From Pirellulales bacterium (GTDB lineage: Bacteria > Planctomycetota > Planctomycetia > Pirellulales > UBA1268): a DNA stretch of 46,793 nt. Of this stretch, positions 9,626 to 19,418 are shown one piece after another. The stretch spans positions 1 through 46,793 of the forward strand of contig JADHNY010000019.1 of NCBI GenBank assembly GCA_016779265.1, given 5' to 3'. Each line of letters starts with the position of its first letter. Position 1 is the first letter of the stretch. The notes under the pieces were generated by a model that did not search any database, was not told the origin of the DNA, and worked only from the letters and a program-made list of their open reading frames with translations. A program made the position numbers and the translations under genes.

Positions 9626-11056
9626 ATGACTCGCGAAACTCCCCTGCACCGCCGCTGCTTTCTCGGCCAGTCCGGGCTCTCTCTGGGTGCCGCCTCGCTC
9701 GGCAGCTTGCTTGCGCGAGACGGTCTGGCGTCTGGAGAGACGGCTGCGAGTGACCGTGGTGCGATCTGGCCGCTGCATCATCCTCCCAAGGCGAAGGCGG
9801 TGATCTTCCTCTGCCTTGCTGGCGGGCCGAGCCATCTAGAGACATTCGATCACAAGCCGACGCTGGCTCGGCTCGACGGTCAGCCGATGCCCGAGAGCGT
9901 GACGGCCGGGCAGCCGATCGCCCAGCTGCAGGGCAAGGAGCTTGTCGTGCTGGGCCCGCGGAAGTCTTTCTCCCGCTACGGTGAGTGCGGGACGGAAATC
10001 AGCGACTACCTGCCAAGGCTCGGCGGGCTCGCCGACCGGCTGGCGATCGTCCGCAGCATGGTCACCGAACAGATCAACCACGACCCTGCCCACACCTTCC
10101 TCAACTGCGGCACGGCGATCTCGGGCCGGCCGAGTATGGGAGCCTGGGTGACCTATGGCCTGGGCAGCGTGGCAGACGATCTGCCTGGATTCGTGGTGAT
10201 GACCAGCAAGATGGGCCGCAATCCGCAGCCGATTGCCGCCCGGCAGTGGCACTCGGGCTTTCTGCCGGGGCAGTTTCAGGGGGTGGAGTTTGCCACCAGC
10301 GGCTCGCCGGTGAACTACGTGGCAAACCCGCCAGGGGTGTCGCAGGCTCACCAACGGGACGTGATCGACACGGTTGCCGCCCTGGAGAGGCATCGGCTCA
10401 AGCGGCTGAGCGATCCAGAGGTCGCCACGCGGATTCGGCAGTATGAGCTGGCCTTTCGCATGCAGATGAGCGTGCCAGAACTTGCTGACCTCTCCAATGA
10501 GACAGCGGAGACGCTCTCGATGTATGGGGCAGAGCCGGGTCAGGCAACCATCGGCACCAACTGCCTGATGGCCCGGCGGCTGGTCGAGCGGGGCGTGCGG
10601 TTTGTGCACCTCTACCACAGCGACTGGGACCACCATGGCGGCATCGAGCCCTACATGGAGGAGATCTGCCCGCCGACAGACCGTGCCGCTGCGGCACTGA
10701 TCGCCGACCTTGAGCAGCGGGGGCTGCTCGATGAGACGCTTGTGGTCATCGGTGGTGAGTTTGGCCGTACGCCGATGGCTCAGAGCAAAGACAAGGGGGC
10801 CGGCCGCGACCACCACATCAAGGGCTTCAGCATGGCCCTGGCCGGTGGCGGCATCCGCGGCGGCGTGGCCTACGGCGAAACCGACGAGTTTGGCTACCAC
10901 GCCGTGACCGACATCGTGCATGTCCGCGATCTGCACGCCACGATGCTGCACCTGCTGGGCATCGACCACACCCGCTTCAGCGTCCCCTTCCAGGGCCTCG
11001 ACGCCAAGCTCACGGGGGTGGAGCCCGCCCGTGTGGTGACGCCGCTGCTGGCGTAA
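9626..11056 (+). CDS. DUF1501 exported protein (sulfatase-like fold)
   Basis: 476 residues, ATG at 9626. The N-terminus HRRCFLGQSGLSLGAASLG has a paired-arginine Tat-like pattern, so folded export is likely. The body has hallmarks of DUF1501, an alkaline-phosphatase-superfamily-like group: VIFLCLAGGPSHLETFDHKP, NHDPAHTFLNCG, HLYHSDWDHHGG, IGGEFGRTPMAQ and GRDHHIKGFSMALAGGGI. The His/Asp/Glu positions suggest a metal-dependent hydrolase site, though no activity is established for the family. Length is normal. It forms a unit with the upstream PSCyt gene and ends 34 bases before a convergent ABC ATPase gene. Confidence 0.95.
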   Translation: MTRETPLHRRCFLGQSGLSLGAASLGSLLARDGLASGETAASDRGAIWPLHHPPKAKAVIFLCLAGGPSHLETFDHKPTLARLDGQPMPESVTAGQPIAQLQGKELVVLGPRKSFSRYGECGTEISDYLPRLGGLADRLAIVRSMVTEQINHDPAHTFLNCGTAISGRPSMGAWVTYGLGSVADDLPGFVVMTSKMGRNPQPIAARQWHSGFLPGQFQGVEFATSGSPVNYVANPPGVSQAHQRDVIDTVAALERHRLKRLSDPEVATRIRQYELAFRMQMSVPELADLSNETAETLSMYGAEPGQATIGTNCLMARRLVERGVRFVHLYHSDWDHHGGIEPYMEEICPPTDRAAAALIADLEQRGLLDETLVVIGGEFGRTPMAQSKDKGAGRDHHIKGFSMALAGGGIRGGVAYGETDEFGYHAVTDIVHVRDLHATMLHLLGIDHTRFSVPFQGLDAKLTGVEPARVVTPLLA

Positions 11057-11090
11057 GCCCCCCATGCGGCCTCGGCAGGCTTCGGTTCGG

Positions 11091-11963
11091 TTAGCGGCCG
11101 GTCTCTGGCGACACCACAGCAGCGGTGCAGCGGCCAGTGGAATCGTGAGTGAGGCTGACCGGCACACCAAAGAGGGCGGAGAGCCGCGGTGGCGTGAGGG
11201 CTGCTGAGGCGGGGCCGTCGAAGGCGACCTGTCCTCGCTGCAGCAGCACAACATGCTCAAATCCTGGCACGATTTCTTCGAGATGGTGGGTGACCAAGAG
11301 CAGGGTGAGGCCAGGCTCGGCGATCAGCTCCGAGAGGATCGTGAGAAACTGGTGCCGCGCGGCCAGGTCGAGACCGGTGGTCGGCTCATCGAGCACTAAG
11401 AGCTCGGGGGCATGCACGAGGCTGCGGGCGATCAGCACGCGGCGGCGCTCGCCGGTGGAGAGTGTGGCCAGCGTGCGGCTGCCGAGATGCGTGGCCGACA
11501 CGCGGTCGAGGGCCGCCGCGACGGCCTCGCGGACAGCGGCAGTGGACTCGACGCTGAAGGCCGTCAGTCTGGTGGCAGTAAAGCCGCTGGCCACGGCCTC
11601 AGCAGCCGTCATGTGGCCGGAGCGGCCGTGCGAGAAGTCGCGGTCGAGCATGGCTGAGACAATGCCCATGCGACGACGGAGTTCGGAGACATCCCAGTCG
11701 CTGCGGCCGAGGATCCGCACACGTCCCTGCTGTCCGCTGGCATCGATTGAGGGATAAAGCTCCCGTTCCAGCACCCGCAACAGCGAGGTCTTGCCGGCTC
11801 CGTTGGGGCCCAGGATGACGGTGTGTCGGCCATGCGGAAGCGTCAGCGACACATCCCGCAGGAGGTGATTGTCGCCTCGACATACACTCACCCGGTCGAG
11901 TTCCAACAGCAGCGGTCGGATGCCGGCAGGCTCCATGGCTCCGTCGTCAGACGCTCGCCCCAT
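11091..11963 (-). CDS. ABC transporter ATP-binding protein
   Basis: 290 residues from the ATG at 11963, which overlaps the end of the DUF1015 gene by 17 bases. An ATG at 11936 is an alternative start, and neither has an ideal ribosome site. The open frame extends to 12248, but that part is a shadow of DUF1015. Walker A is GPNGAGKT (52-59), the signature is LSTGERRRVLIARSL, and Walker B with D-loop is LLVLDEPTTGLDLAARHQF, followed by switch His in LLLVTHHLEEI. It has a single nucleotide-binding domain and no permease next to it, like soluble ATPases of the ModF/YlmA type. Its substrate cannot be read from sequence. It is probably co-translated with DUF1015. Confidence 0.85.
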   Translation of the reverse strand: MGRASDDGAMEPAGIRPLLLELDRVSVCRGDNHLLRDVSLTLPHGRHTVILGPNGAGKTSLLRVLERELYPSIDASGQQGRVRILGRSDWDVSELRRRMGIVSAMLDRDFSHGRSGHMTAAEAVASGFTATRLTAFSVESTAAVREAVAAALDRVSATHLGSRTLATLSTGERRRVLIARSLVHAPELLVLDEPTTGLDLAARHQFLTILSELIAEPGLTLLLVTHHLEEIVPGFEHVVLLQRGQVAFDGPASAALTPPRLSALFGVPVSLTHDSTGRCTAAVVSPETGR

Positions 11964-13203
11964 CGATCCTTTCAAACTCATGCACAAACAGCCCGCTGCG
12001 GAGTTTCGGCTCAAACCAGGTGCTCTTGGGAGGCATGATTTCGTCGGCATCGGCGACGGCCAGCAGTTCATCAGCGCTCGTGGCGTGCATCGAGAAGGCG
12101 ACCCCTTCTGTGCCGGCACGCTTCTCCAGTTCACCGCAGCCGCGGACGCCCCCCACGAAAGCAATCCTGGTGTCAGTTCGTGGGTCACCGATGCCGAGAA
12201 TCGGCGCGAGCACCCGGTCTTGCAGCAGAGCCACATCGAGGGAGGCAATCGGATCGGTGCGGTCGATCGACGCTGCGGGGAAGGTCAGCAGCCACCAGCT
12301 GCCTGCCACAAACACGAGCACCTGGCCTGGGCTGGCCGGTGTGCCAGCAGCTGCGGGCTCAAGCGAACCGACCTCACGGAGCTTCTCCAGCAGCTGCTCT
12401 GAACTGAGCCCATTTCGATCGGCAACCACACGGTTGTAGGGCAGGATTCGCAACTGGTCGTGCGGGAAGATCACCGCCATGAAACGGTTGTACTCTTCGT
12501 GGCCGGTGTGGGCGGGGTTGGCCTTCTGAGACGCGGTTGCCGCTCGCTCACCACCTGCCGAGCGATGATGTCCGTCAGCGATGTAGAGCCGCTCGAGGCC
12601 CTCGAACGCTTCAACGTAGGAGCCGGCATCGGCGACGGGCCAGCCGGTGTGCTGCACTCCTGCGGGATCGACAAAGTCGAAGAGGGGTGTGGCAGTCATG
12701 TCGGCTGCCATGCGTTGGGCGATTGTCTGCTCACCGCTTGCTTGATCACGGAAGCAGAGAAACACAGGCTCTGCATGGCTGGCGGTCACGAGCATATGCC
12801 GGGTGCGGTCATCTTCTTTGTCGGGCCGCGTCTTCTCGTGCTTACGAATCTCGCCGGTTCGGTACTGCTCTGCTTCTACACAGGCGACGACGCCTGTCTG
12901 GGCCACGCCTTCGCGGATCTGCCGATAGAGGTAGAGGCTCGGCCCAGCTTCTTTTGTGAGCGTCCCGTCAGCAATCATTGCCTGCAGATTGTCGCTCGCC
13001 TGCTGGTAGACCTCTGTGGCATGGCAATCTGTTTCGGTGGGCAGGTCAATCTCGGAACGGACGACATGCAGGAACGAGCGAGGCTTGCCCTCTGCACGCT
13101 CGCGGGCCTCTTCGGTGGAGATCACGTCGTAGGGATCGCAGGCGACTTCGGCAGCATGTTCGGCTGAGGGACGGAGGGCTGAGAAGGGATGGATGCGGAT
13201 CAT
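11947..13203 (-). CDS. DUF1015 family protein
   Basis: 418 residues from the ATG at 13203 (MIRIHPFSALRP), with GAGAG six bases upstream. The frame is open further upstream to 13362 but that part is compositionally unlike the family, which typically starts at this IRPFxALRP motif. Further DUF1015 signatures are EVACDPYDVISTEEARE, SLYLYRQ, RKHEKTRPDKEDDRTRHM, LYIADGHHRSAGGERAA and FPHDQLRILPYNRVV. The family is widespread in bacteria and its function is unproven; conserved His/Glu/Asp residues suggest an enzyme. Its role here is unknown. Confidence 0.92.
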   Translation of the reverse strand: MIRIHPFSALRPSAEHAAEVACDPYDVISTEEARERAEGKPRSFLHVVRSEIDLPTETDCHATEVYQQASDNLQAMIADGTLTKEAGPSLYLYRQIREGVAQTGVVACVEAEQYRTGEIRKHEKTRPDKEDDRTRHMLVTASHAEPVFLCFRDQASGEQTIAQRMAADMTATPLFDFVDPAGVQHTGWPVADAGSYVEAFEGLERLYIADGHHRSAGGERAATASQKANPAHTGHEEYNRFMAVIFPHDQLRILPYNRVVADRNGLSSEQLLEKLREVGSLEPAAAGTPASPGQVLVFVAGSWWLLTFPAASIDRTDPIASLDVALLQDRVLAPILGIGDPRTDTRIAFVGGVRGCGELEKRAGTEGVAFSMHATSADELLAVADADEIMPPKSTWFEPKLRSGLFVHEFERIDGASV

Positions 13204-13585
13204 GCGATCTCTCAGAAGGCGCGAGGAAGCGGTTGGGAATCGATTTGGCGAGGATAGCGGTGCTGGCTTTCGGGGTGCAAATGCCTGTTCGTTCAGACGT
13301 GGTTGCCGGGCTCTGTGAGTATTTGTCGATCGGGCTTCGGGAGCCCCTGGTCGAGTCGTCAAGCCTCTTGATTCCTAGCGTCGACATGCGTGCTGCCGGC
13401 TGCGTCAGACCATCGGAAGCACCTGTCATCGGCAGCTGTTGCGAAGGCCCTGTACGCATGACAGTCCCGCTACTCATTGCGTCAGGTGGGGAAAGTGGTG
13501 AGATGAGATGAATCGTGCGGTAGAACGGAGAGCGAGAGTACGGCATTGGTGTGATGTAGGCGTTTTCTAGCTAAAGGAGTTGGTG
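13204..13585. other. Divergent intergenic region
   Basis: These 382 bases separate DUF1015 (minus) from the TPR-like gene (plus). The only clear element is AAGGAG at 13574-13579, the ribosome site of the downstream gene. A plus-strand frame from ATG 13281 to 13511 would encode 76 residues (starting MPVRSDVVAGLCEYLS), but it has a poor ribosome site and no recognisable motif; I treat it as unproven. No convincing promoter hexamers or hairpins were found. Confidence 0.4.
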
Positions 13586-14083
13586 ATGTATCGGTGTGCT
13601 GCTGGCGTGAGAAACGTTGGGATGGTCTGGGTGTGGCTGGCGGTATCCGCGGCTGTTGTGGTTGGGCTTTCACGAGCACAGGCAGACGAAGACTTTGGTG
13701 ATTTCCGTTCGGCGACCCTGACCAGCAAGGCGTGGGAAGCGCTCGGGGCTGGGAAGCTCAAGTCCGCCTTGTCTTTCACGGACAAGTGCCGCGAACTCTA
13801 TATGGAGGAGGCACGTAACCAACAAGGCTCTGTCAATGAGTTTGCATCGGATGAGGATGCTCCGAAGCTCTGGGCACTCAACGACGTGGGCACCTGCCTG
13901 TTCATTGAAGGCCAGGTGTATGAGCAGCAGAAAAAGAGCAAGGAAGCCGTGGCCGCGTATGAGCAGCTTGTCGCGCAGCTGGGCTACGCCCAGTGCTGGG
14001 ATCCTCAGGGCTGGTTCTGGAAGCCGGCTGAGGCCGCTGCCAAGAGAATCAAAGAACTGGAGTTCGATGCGAAGCTTGACTAA
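13586..14083 (+). CDS. Secreted TPR-like protein
   Basis: 165 residues. ATG at 13586 is chosen because AAGGAG lies six bases upstream; TTG 13580 and GTG 13583 sit too close to it. Residues 1-34 form a signal peptide (WVWLAVSAAVVVGLSRAQA, cleavage near QADED). The mature part is helical and TPR-like: SKAWEALGAGKLKSALSFTD and FIEGQVYEQQKKSKEAVAAY look like two helical-hairpin repeats, the second followed by an aromatic segment around WDPQGWFW. It is probably a periplasmic scaffold. It overlaps the next gene, a glycoside hydrolase, by 17 bases, so translational coupling and shared function are likely. No enzymatic motif is visible. Confidence 0.8.
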   Translation: MYRCAAGVRNVGMVWVWLAVSAAVVVGLSRAQADEDFGDFRSATLTSKAWEALGAGKLKSALSFTDKCRELYMEEARNQQGSVNEFASDEDAPKLWALNDVGTCLFIEGQVYEQQKKSKEAVAAYEQLVAQLGYAQCWDPQGWFWKPAEAAAKRIKELEFDAKLD

Positions 14084-15401
14084 GGCGATCCTGAGTACTG
14101 CGGTGCTGATGCAGGCAGGCGTGGTGGCAGCGTCGGACGTGTCAAAGGCAGCTGCGATTCCTGTGCGGATCGAGGGGAGTATCGTGGAAGGCTTTTCCCT
14201 GCTCCGGGGAGGCAAGCCTTTTCAGATACGAGGCGCTGGAGGCCATGAGCATCTTGATGTGCTCGCAGCGTGTGGCGGCAACACGATTCGTACCTGGGAT
14301 GTCGAGACGCTCCTGAAAAAAACGGACGGTGTACGGCTGATCGATCGAGCGGCCGAGCGTGGTATTGCCGTAACCGTTGGCATCTGGCTTGGGCATGAAC
14401 GCCATGGTTTCGATTATGGGAACCCCCGGCAGCTTCAGCAGCAACGCGACAGAGTTGTCGAGGCGGTCAAAGCACTCCGTGATCATCCAGCAGTGCTCAC
14501 CTGGGGGCTGGGTAATGAGATGGAGGGGCCGACCGGCTCAGGTGATCGTCGACAGATTTGGCAGGAGATCGATCGGCTGGCGGGATTCATCAAGTCGCTT
14601 GATACTGCCCATCCTGTGATGACGGTGGTCGCCAACATCAATCCGGCGAAGGTGGCAGCAATCAAACAGCATGCCCCGCAGGTCGATATCCTCGGCGTGA
14701 ATGCCTACAGCGGTGCGACAGGGATCGGTGGACAGCTGCGACAGCTTGGCTGGGAGAAGCCCTACTGCATCACCGAATACGGACTTCCAGGCCCGTGGGA
14801 GGTGGAGAAGACCGCATGGAATGCTCCGCGTGAGCCGACAAGTCGAAAGAAGGCTGGCAGTTACAACGTGGCGACCCGAGAGATTCTCGCAGACAAGGCG
14901 TGTCTTGGGGCATACGTCTTTCTCTGGGGACAGAAGCAGGAAGCGACTGCCAGTTGGTTTGGGATGTTTCTGCCATCCGGTGAGAAGACGATTACGGTCG
15001 ATGCCGTGACAGATGCCTGGACCGACCACTGGCCTGCGGACCGCTCGCCGGTGCTTCGCGAGGTTGAGATGCCTCTGGATGGGAGGCTGCTGGAGCCTGG
15101 CGCGAAGCTGCAAGTGACCGCCCGCTATCGAGACCCTGAGGGTGAGCCTCTCTCGTATGAGTGGGAAGTCCGGCGTGAAAGCAGCGATCACCAGGTGGGC
15201 GGTGATGTTGAACAGAGGCCAGCTGTTGTGCCCGACTGCATTGTGATGGCAGACGCGGCCGGTGAGGCAACCGTCAGGCTCCCTCGCAAGCCCGGTGCCT
15301 ATCGGCTGTTTGTGACCGTTCGCGATGGCCACGGCTCTGGCTGCATGGATAACTGGCCGTTTGCAGTGACGACGACCGACGAGCAAGGCTCCACACGTTA
15401 G
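14067..15401 (+). CDS. Clan GH-A glycoside hydrolase with C-terminal Ig/PKD-like domain
   Basis: 444 residues from the ATG at 14067 (GGAG four bases upstream). The open frame runs back to 13836, but that part overlaps the TPR gene. Residues 1-22 form a signal peptide. The TIM-barrel domain (about 40-340) has the paired acid residues of clan GH-A: LTWGLGNEMEG, with Glu151 as predicted acid/base, and YCITEYGLPGPW, with Glu237 as predicted nucleophile. FQIRGAGGHEHLDVLAACGG resembles the GH2/GH5 barrel start. After the barrel comes a beta-rich domain (about 345-440) with YRDPEGEPLSYEWEV, typical of PKD or cadherin-like folds. Substrate is not determinable; a beta-glucan, beta-galactoside or beta-mannoside is possible. 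The stop codon overlaps that of the convergent fusion gene. Confidence 0.85.
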   Translation: MRSLTKAILSTAVLMQAGVVAASDVSKAAAIPVRIEGSIVEGFSLLRGGKPFQIRGAGGHEHLDVLAACGGNTIRTWDVETLLKKTDGVRLIDRAAERGIAVTVGIWLGHERHGFDYGNPRQLQQQRDRVVEAVKALRDHPAVLTWGLGNEMEGPTGSGDRRQIWQEIDRLAGFIKSLDTAHPVMTVVANINPAKVAAIKQHAPQVDILGVNAYSGATGIGGQLRQLGWEKPYCITEYGLPGPWEVEKTAWNAPREPTSRKKAGSYNVATREILADKACLGAYVFLWGQKQEATASWFGMFLPSGEKTITVDAVTDAWTDHWPADRSPVLREVEMPLDGRLLEPGAKLQVTARYRDPEGEPLSYEWEVRRESSDHQVGGDVEQRPAVVPDCIVMADAAGEATVRLPRKPGAYRLFVTVRDGHGSGCMDNWPFAVTTTDEQGSTR

Positions 15402-18400
15402 TCGTGCTTGCCATACCAGCGTTCTTCGATAGTGGCGAGTAGACCCTCTTCGCGGATAGCCAAGATCGCTGTGTTGAGTCGCTCTCGCAATGGACTCCCC
15501 TGTTGGACAGCCATGCCATAGTCAAATGTCTCGAAGACAGGGCCGACAACGCTGAAGCCTGGGTGGTCGCCTTGGCTGACGAGATGCTCGACCACGTGTC
15601 GCTCGAAGACGACAGCATCTGCCTCGCCGCTCTCGACCGCAGTGAAGCAGGCATGAATATCAGGGTAGCCAGCCACGCGGGCACCATAAGCCGAGGCAGC
15701 TTCCACTCCAACGCTCTGAGCAATCGTGGCGACAACACGGCCCTGGAGATCACTCGGGCCGTGAATGGCGCCAGTAATCCGCTCAACCGTAAGTGCAGCG
15801 GAGAACGAGCCCGTCAGAGCAGCTACGAGCACAATGCTGCCGAGCATCCAGACGACAGCGACGACGCGGCCTGCAGTACTCTCCACCGGCTTATTCTCAC
15901 AGCCGCCGGTGATGATGGTGCAGACCGCCCACCAGCCAGCTTCGCTCACTCCGCGGAGATAGGTCTGTGGAAAAACTTCACCATTGGTGCTGCGTTCGGT
16001 CAGCCAGAGCACATGCGAGGCGACCACCAAGAGCCCAACCACCAGAAGAAATACGCTCAATAGCTCCCACGACAGCACAGAGAGCAGAGGAGAGTTCCAC
16101 GCTGACTGTGACTGTTTTGGGACAGCGATCCGCATGCCTGAAGAGATCACGGGATGGGTGAAGTCAATCACCTGTTCACGCGCTTCAGTCATCGCGAATG
16201 GTCCAAGGAGTAGGTCGACGCTTCCGACCTGGACGTCGTGGACGGTCTCATCGAGACGCTCCTCGCGAACAAACTCGGTATCGACATCAAGCTGCCTGGC
16301 AATCTCCTTCCAGAGATCTGCAGAAAAGCCAGTCGGCTGTTCACCCTCAAACCAGCAGACCGCTTCAATCTCAAAGACGGCGACAGACACGGTCTCGCGC
16401 TGTGTAGTGGCTTCGGTAGTGGCTTCGCTGTCTGCTGGTTTTGGATCTGCCGCGGTTGCATGCGTGGCACTCCAGCAGAGTAGGAACAGGATCGCTGTCG
16501 CAGCGGCGGGTGCCCTCCGGCGTCCACTCCAGGCCACCAGTGTTGCTCCAATCCCAACAGCAAGCATGCCAGTTCCAAGAAGTGTCAACGGAGAGACCTC
16601 AAGGGATTCCAAAGATGTGCCTGCCAACAGTGAGACGCCAGCAGGCACAGCATTATGCACCGCATGGCAGATGATGCCGGGGAGAATGCTGCGGGTGGTC
16701 AGGGCGACCCAGCCCAGCACAAGTCCCATCGCAAAGGTGGTCGGCAGCCGCTCCGGCAGCAGGTGCACCACCGCGAACAGTGCCGCCTGCACAATCACAG
16801 CAGTCACCTGCCTCGCTCGTGTGGGCCATTCACCGCTGAGGGCTGAGAGCATCCAGCCACGAAACACCAGCTCCTCGCAGACCGCAGGGATGACTGCCAG
16901 CACGAGCACAACCAGCCATGCTGGCGTGTCGGCGAGCAGTGCAGTGAGTCGGGCGGCCAGCTCTTCAGCTGCGGCGGATGGCGTGTCACCAACGAGCCAG
17001 CGAAGGGCCATTGCCCCAACGAGAAAGAGCCCAGCCCCGAGCACGACTGCTCCGGGCACAGCGGCCCAGCCAGCGGCGCGAGGAAGCCGAAGTCGCAGGG
17101 TTCGACGCAGATCGACACGTTGCCAGGCGATCAGTGCGAGTAGGGGGAGCACCATCGAAAAAAACTGCTGTAGTGGAAGTGCCAGGACCAGATTCTTTGG
17201 CAGCAAGGTCTGCACGTACCACACCCCCGCCAAGCCCACGATGGCTGGGAGCACTCCCTGCAGTGGCGAAGGGAACTCACGAAACGGAGGCCGCTGCAGC
17301 AGGCCACCAGCTGCATCAGGCCCTCGGAAGATCACCTCTTCATCAGCGAGGGCGACTGCGGTGGCCTTGAGCAGGATCCAGCACCAGACGACAGCCGCTA
17401 CGAGCGTCAGCGGCAGAAGTAGGCCGATCGTTTCACCCGTCAGCGCGAGCCTGGCTACGAGCACCTGACCAGCGACCGGCATCACGGCCACCGCCTCCTG
17501 CGGCAGCGGCATCGGTACAAGACCTGCCGCCGCGAGCACGCTGACAGCCAGCATCACCGTGGTCAGCGCGTGATGGGCTTCTTTGAGACTTCGTAGCGAC
17601 GAGGTGATCGCCAGACAGGCGGCAGCCGCCACCGCGGCCAAGGCCGCTTGGGTCGCTACGGCTGCGACAACCTCGGCTGGCGACGGTGCTGCGGAAAACA
17701 GGCCCTGGAGATCTTCTGGCAATGCTCGCAGGCCGACCGCTGCGGTGCCGGCGATCGCTACAAGGTTCGCGAGTAGCGTGGCAAGCGTGACGCCGTAGAC
17801 GGCGAAAAACTTGCCACGCACCACCTCACCAATAGCACAGGGCGCAACGAGGAGAGTCTCAATCGTGCCCCGCTCCTTTTCCCCAGCGAAGGCGTCTGCC
17901 GCTGGATGAAAGGCTCCTGTCACTGTCAGTAGCGTGAGGATCATCAGCATGCTGCCGGCAATGGTGGAGATGACAGAGCCAGCCTGCGAATTTGAGGGAC
18001 CGGCGATCTTCGGGGCCACTGCCAATGAAATCGGCTCAAACACAGACACTGGAATCTGCAGCTCCGCGAATCGTTCACGCCTGATCGCATCAGCGAGGCT
18101 CTCGATCACGGCTTCGAGGTGCGTGATGACCTGTTCGGTGTCGACGTCGAGATTGGTTGCTCGCAGAGGCAGTTCAACGCCGCGAAAGCTGCGGAGCGCC
18201 CGTGTGGTCCCGGGAGGCACCTCGATCCAGGCCTCTGCCTCGCCGCTGGTCATGGCGGCAAGCGCCTCATCGACAGACGGTGCAACGCTGACCTGAAGCG
18301 AGGCCGGCCAGCCGGCCGCTCCGGCAAGAGCTGACCGCTCCGGTGAATCCCGCAGATCTGTGAGTCGCCCCGCCACGACCGGTGCATCTGGCCCGGTCAG

Positions 18401-18603
18401 CACGACCGACAGCGACAGCGGTTCAGTCGTGCCACCCATCTGCTCAAGTGCGGTCCGCAGTCCGAGGACGGTGGCCAGAGCCACGATCGGGTAGGCAATC
18501 AGCGGCAGCAGAAAGGTGATGAACACTGCCCTGCGATCACGCACAAACTCCAGCAGGTCACGACGAGCAATCGCCGATGCAGGTGACAGTGGCCGTACCG
18601 GCT

Positions 18604-18607
<4 letters not shown>
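15398..18607 (-). CDS. Fusion: NatB-type ABC permease, CPBP protease and ionotropic-glutamate-receptor-like channel
   Basis: 1069 residues in one uninterrupted frame from the ATG at 18607. Residues 1-430 are an ABC-2 permease of NatB type: a membrane segment near 27-50, a long extracytoplasmic loop, then a membrane cluster from 212 with the coupling motif EKERGTIETLLVAP. Residues about 450-695 are a CPBP (CAAX-like) protease with EELVFRGW (578-585), His615 and HAVHN (648-652). Residues 697-720 look like an internal signal peptide (RRRAPAAATAILFLLCWSA, then ATAADP). The rest is a prokaryotic iGluR: S1 ligand lobe (739-833, ligand-type Thr807/Arg810 in FAMTEAREQVIDF), M1 (841-868), pore loop CTIITGGCENKP (896-907), M2 ending FSAALTVERI (935-944) and S2 lobe (945-1066). 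The permease-protease fusion is a known arrangement; I know of none extended by an iGluR. The gene overlaps its ATPase by four bases. Confidence 0.88.
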
Positions 18608-19389
<782 letters not shown>

Positions 19390-19418
19390 CGATGAGACTG
19401 CCCTACTCGCCGTGACGG

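Noticed and set aside
8486-11260. Two minus-strand frames of 449 and 474 codons opposite the PSCyt and DUF1501 genes
   Set aside because: Both lie wholly across strongly supported genes and read as low-complexity Arg/His-rich sequence.
11964-12248. Extended N-terminus of the ABC ATPase
   Set aside because: This part overlaps the DUF1015 coding region in another frame and has no ABC features.
15984-17468. Plus-strand frame of 494 codons opposite the fusion gene
   Set aside because: Ser/Thr/Arg-rich shadow without a domain; the minus-strand frame has three recognisable domains.
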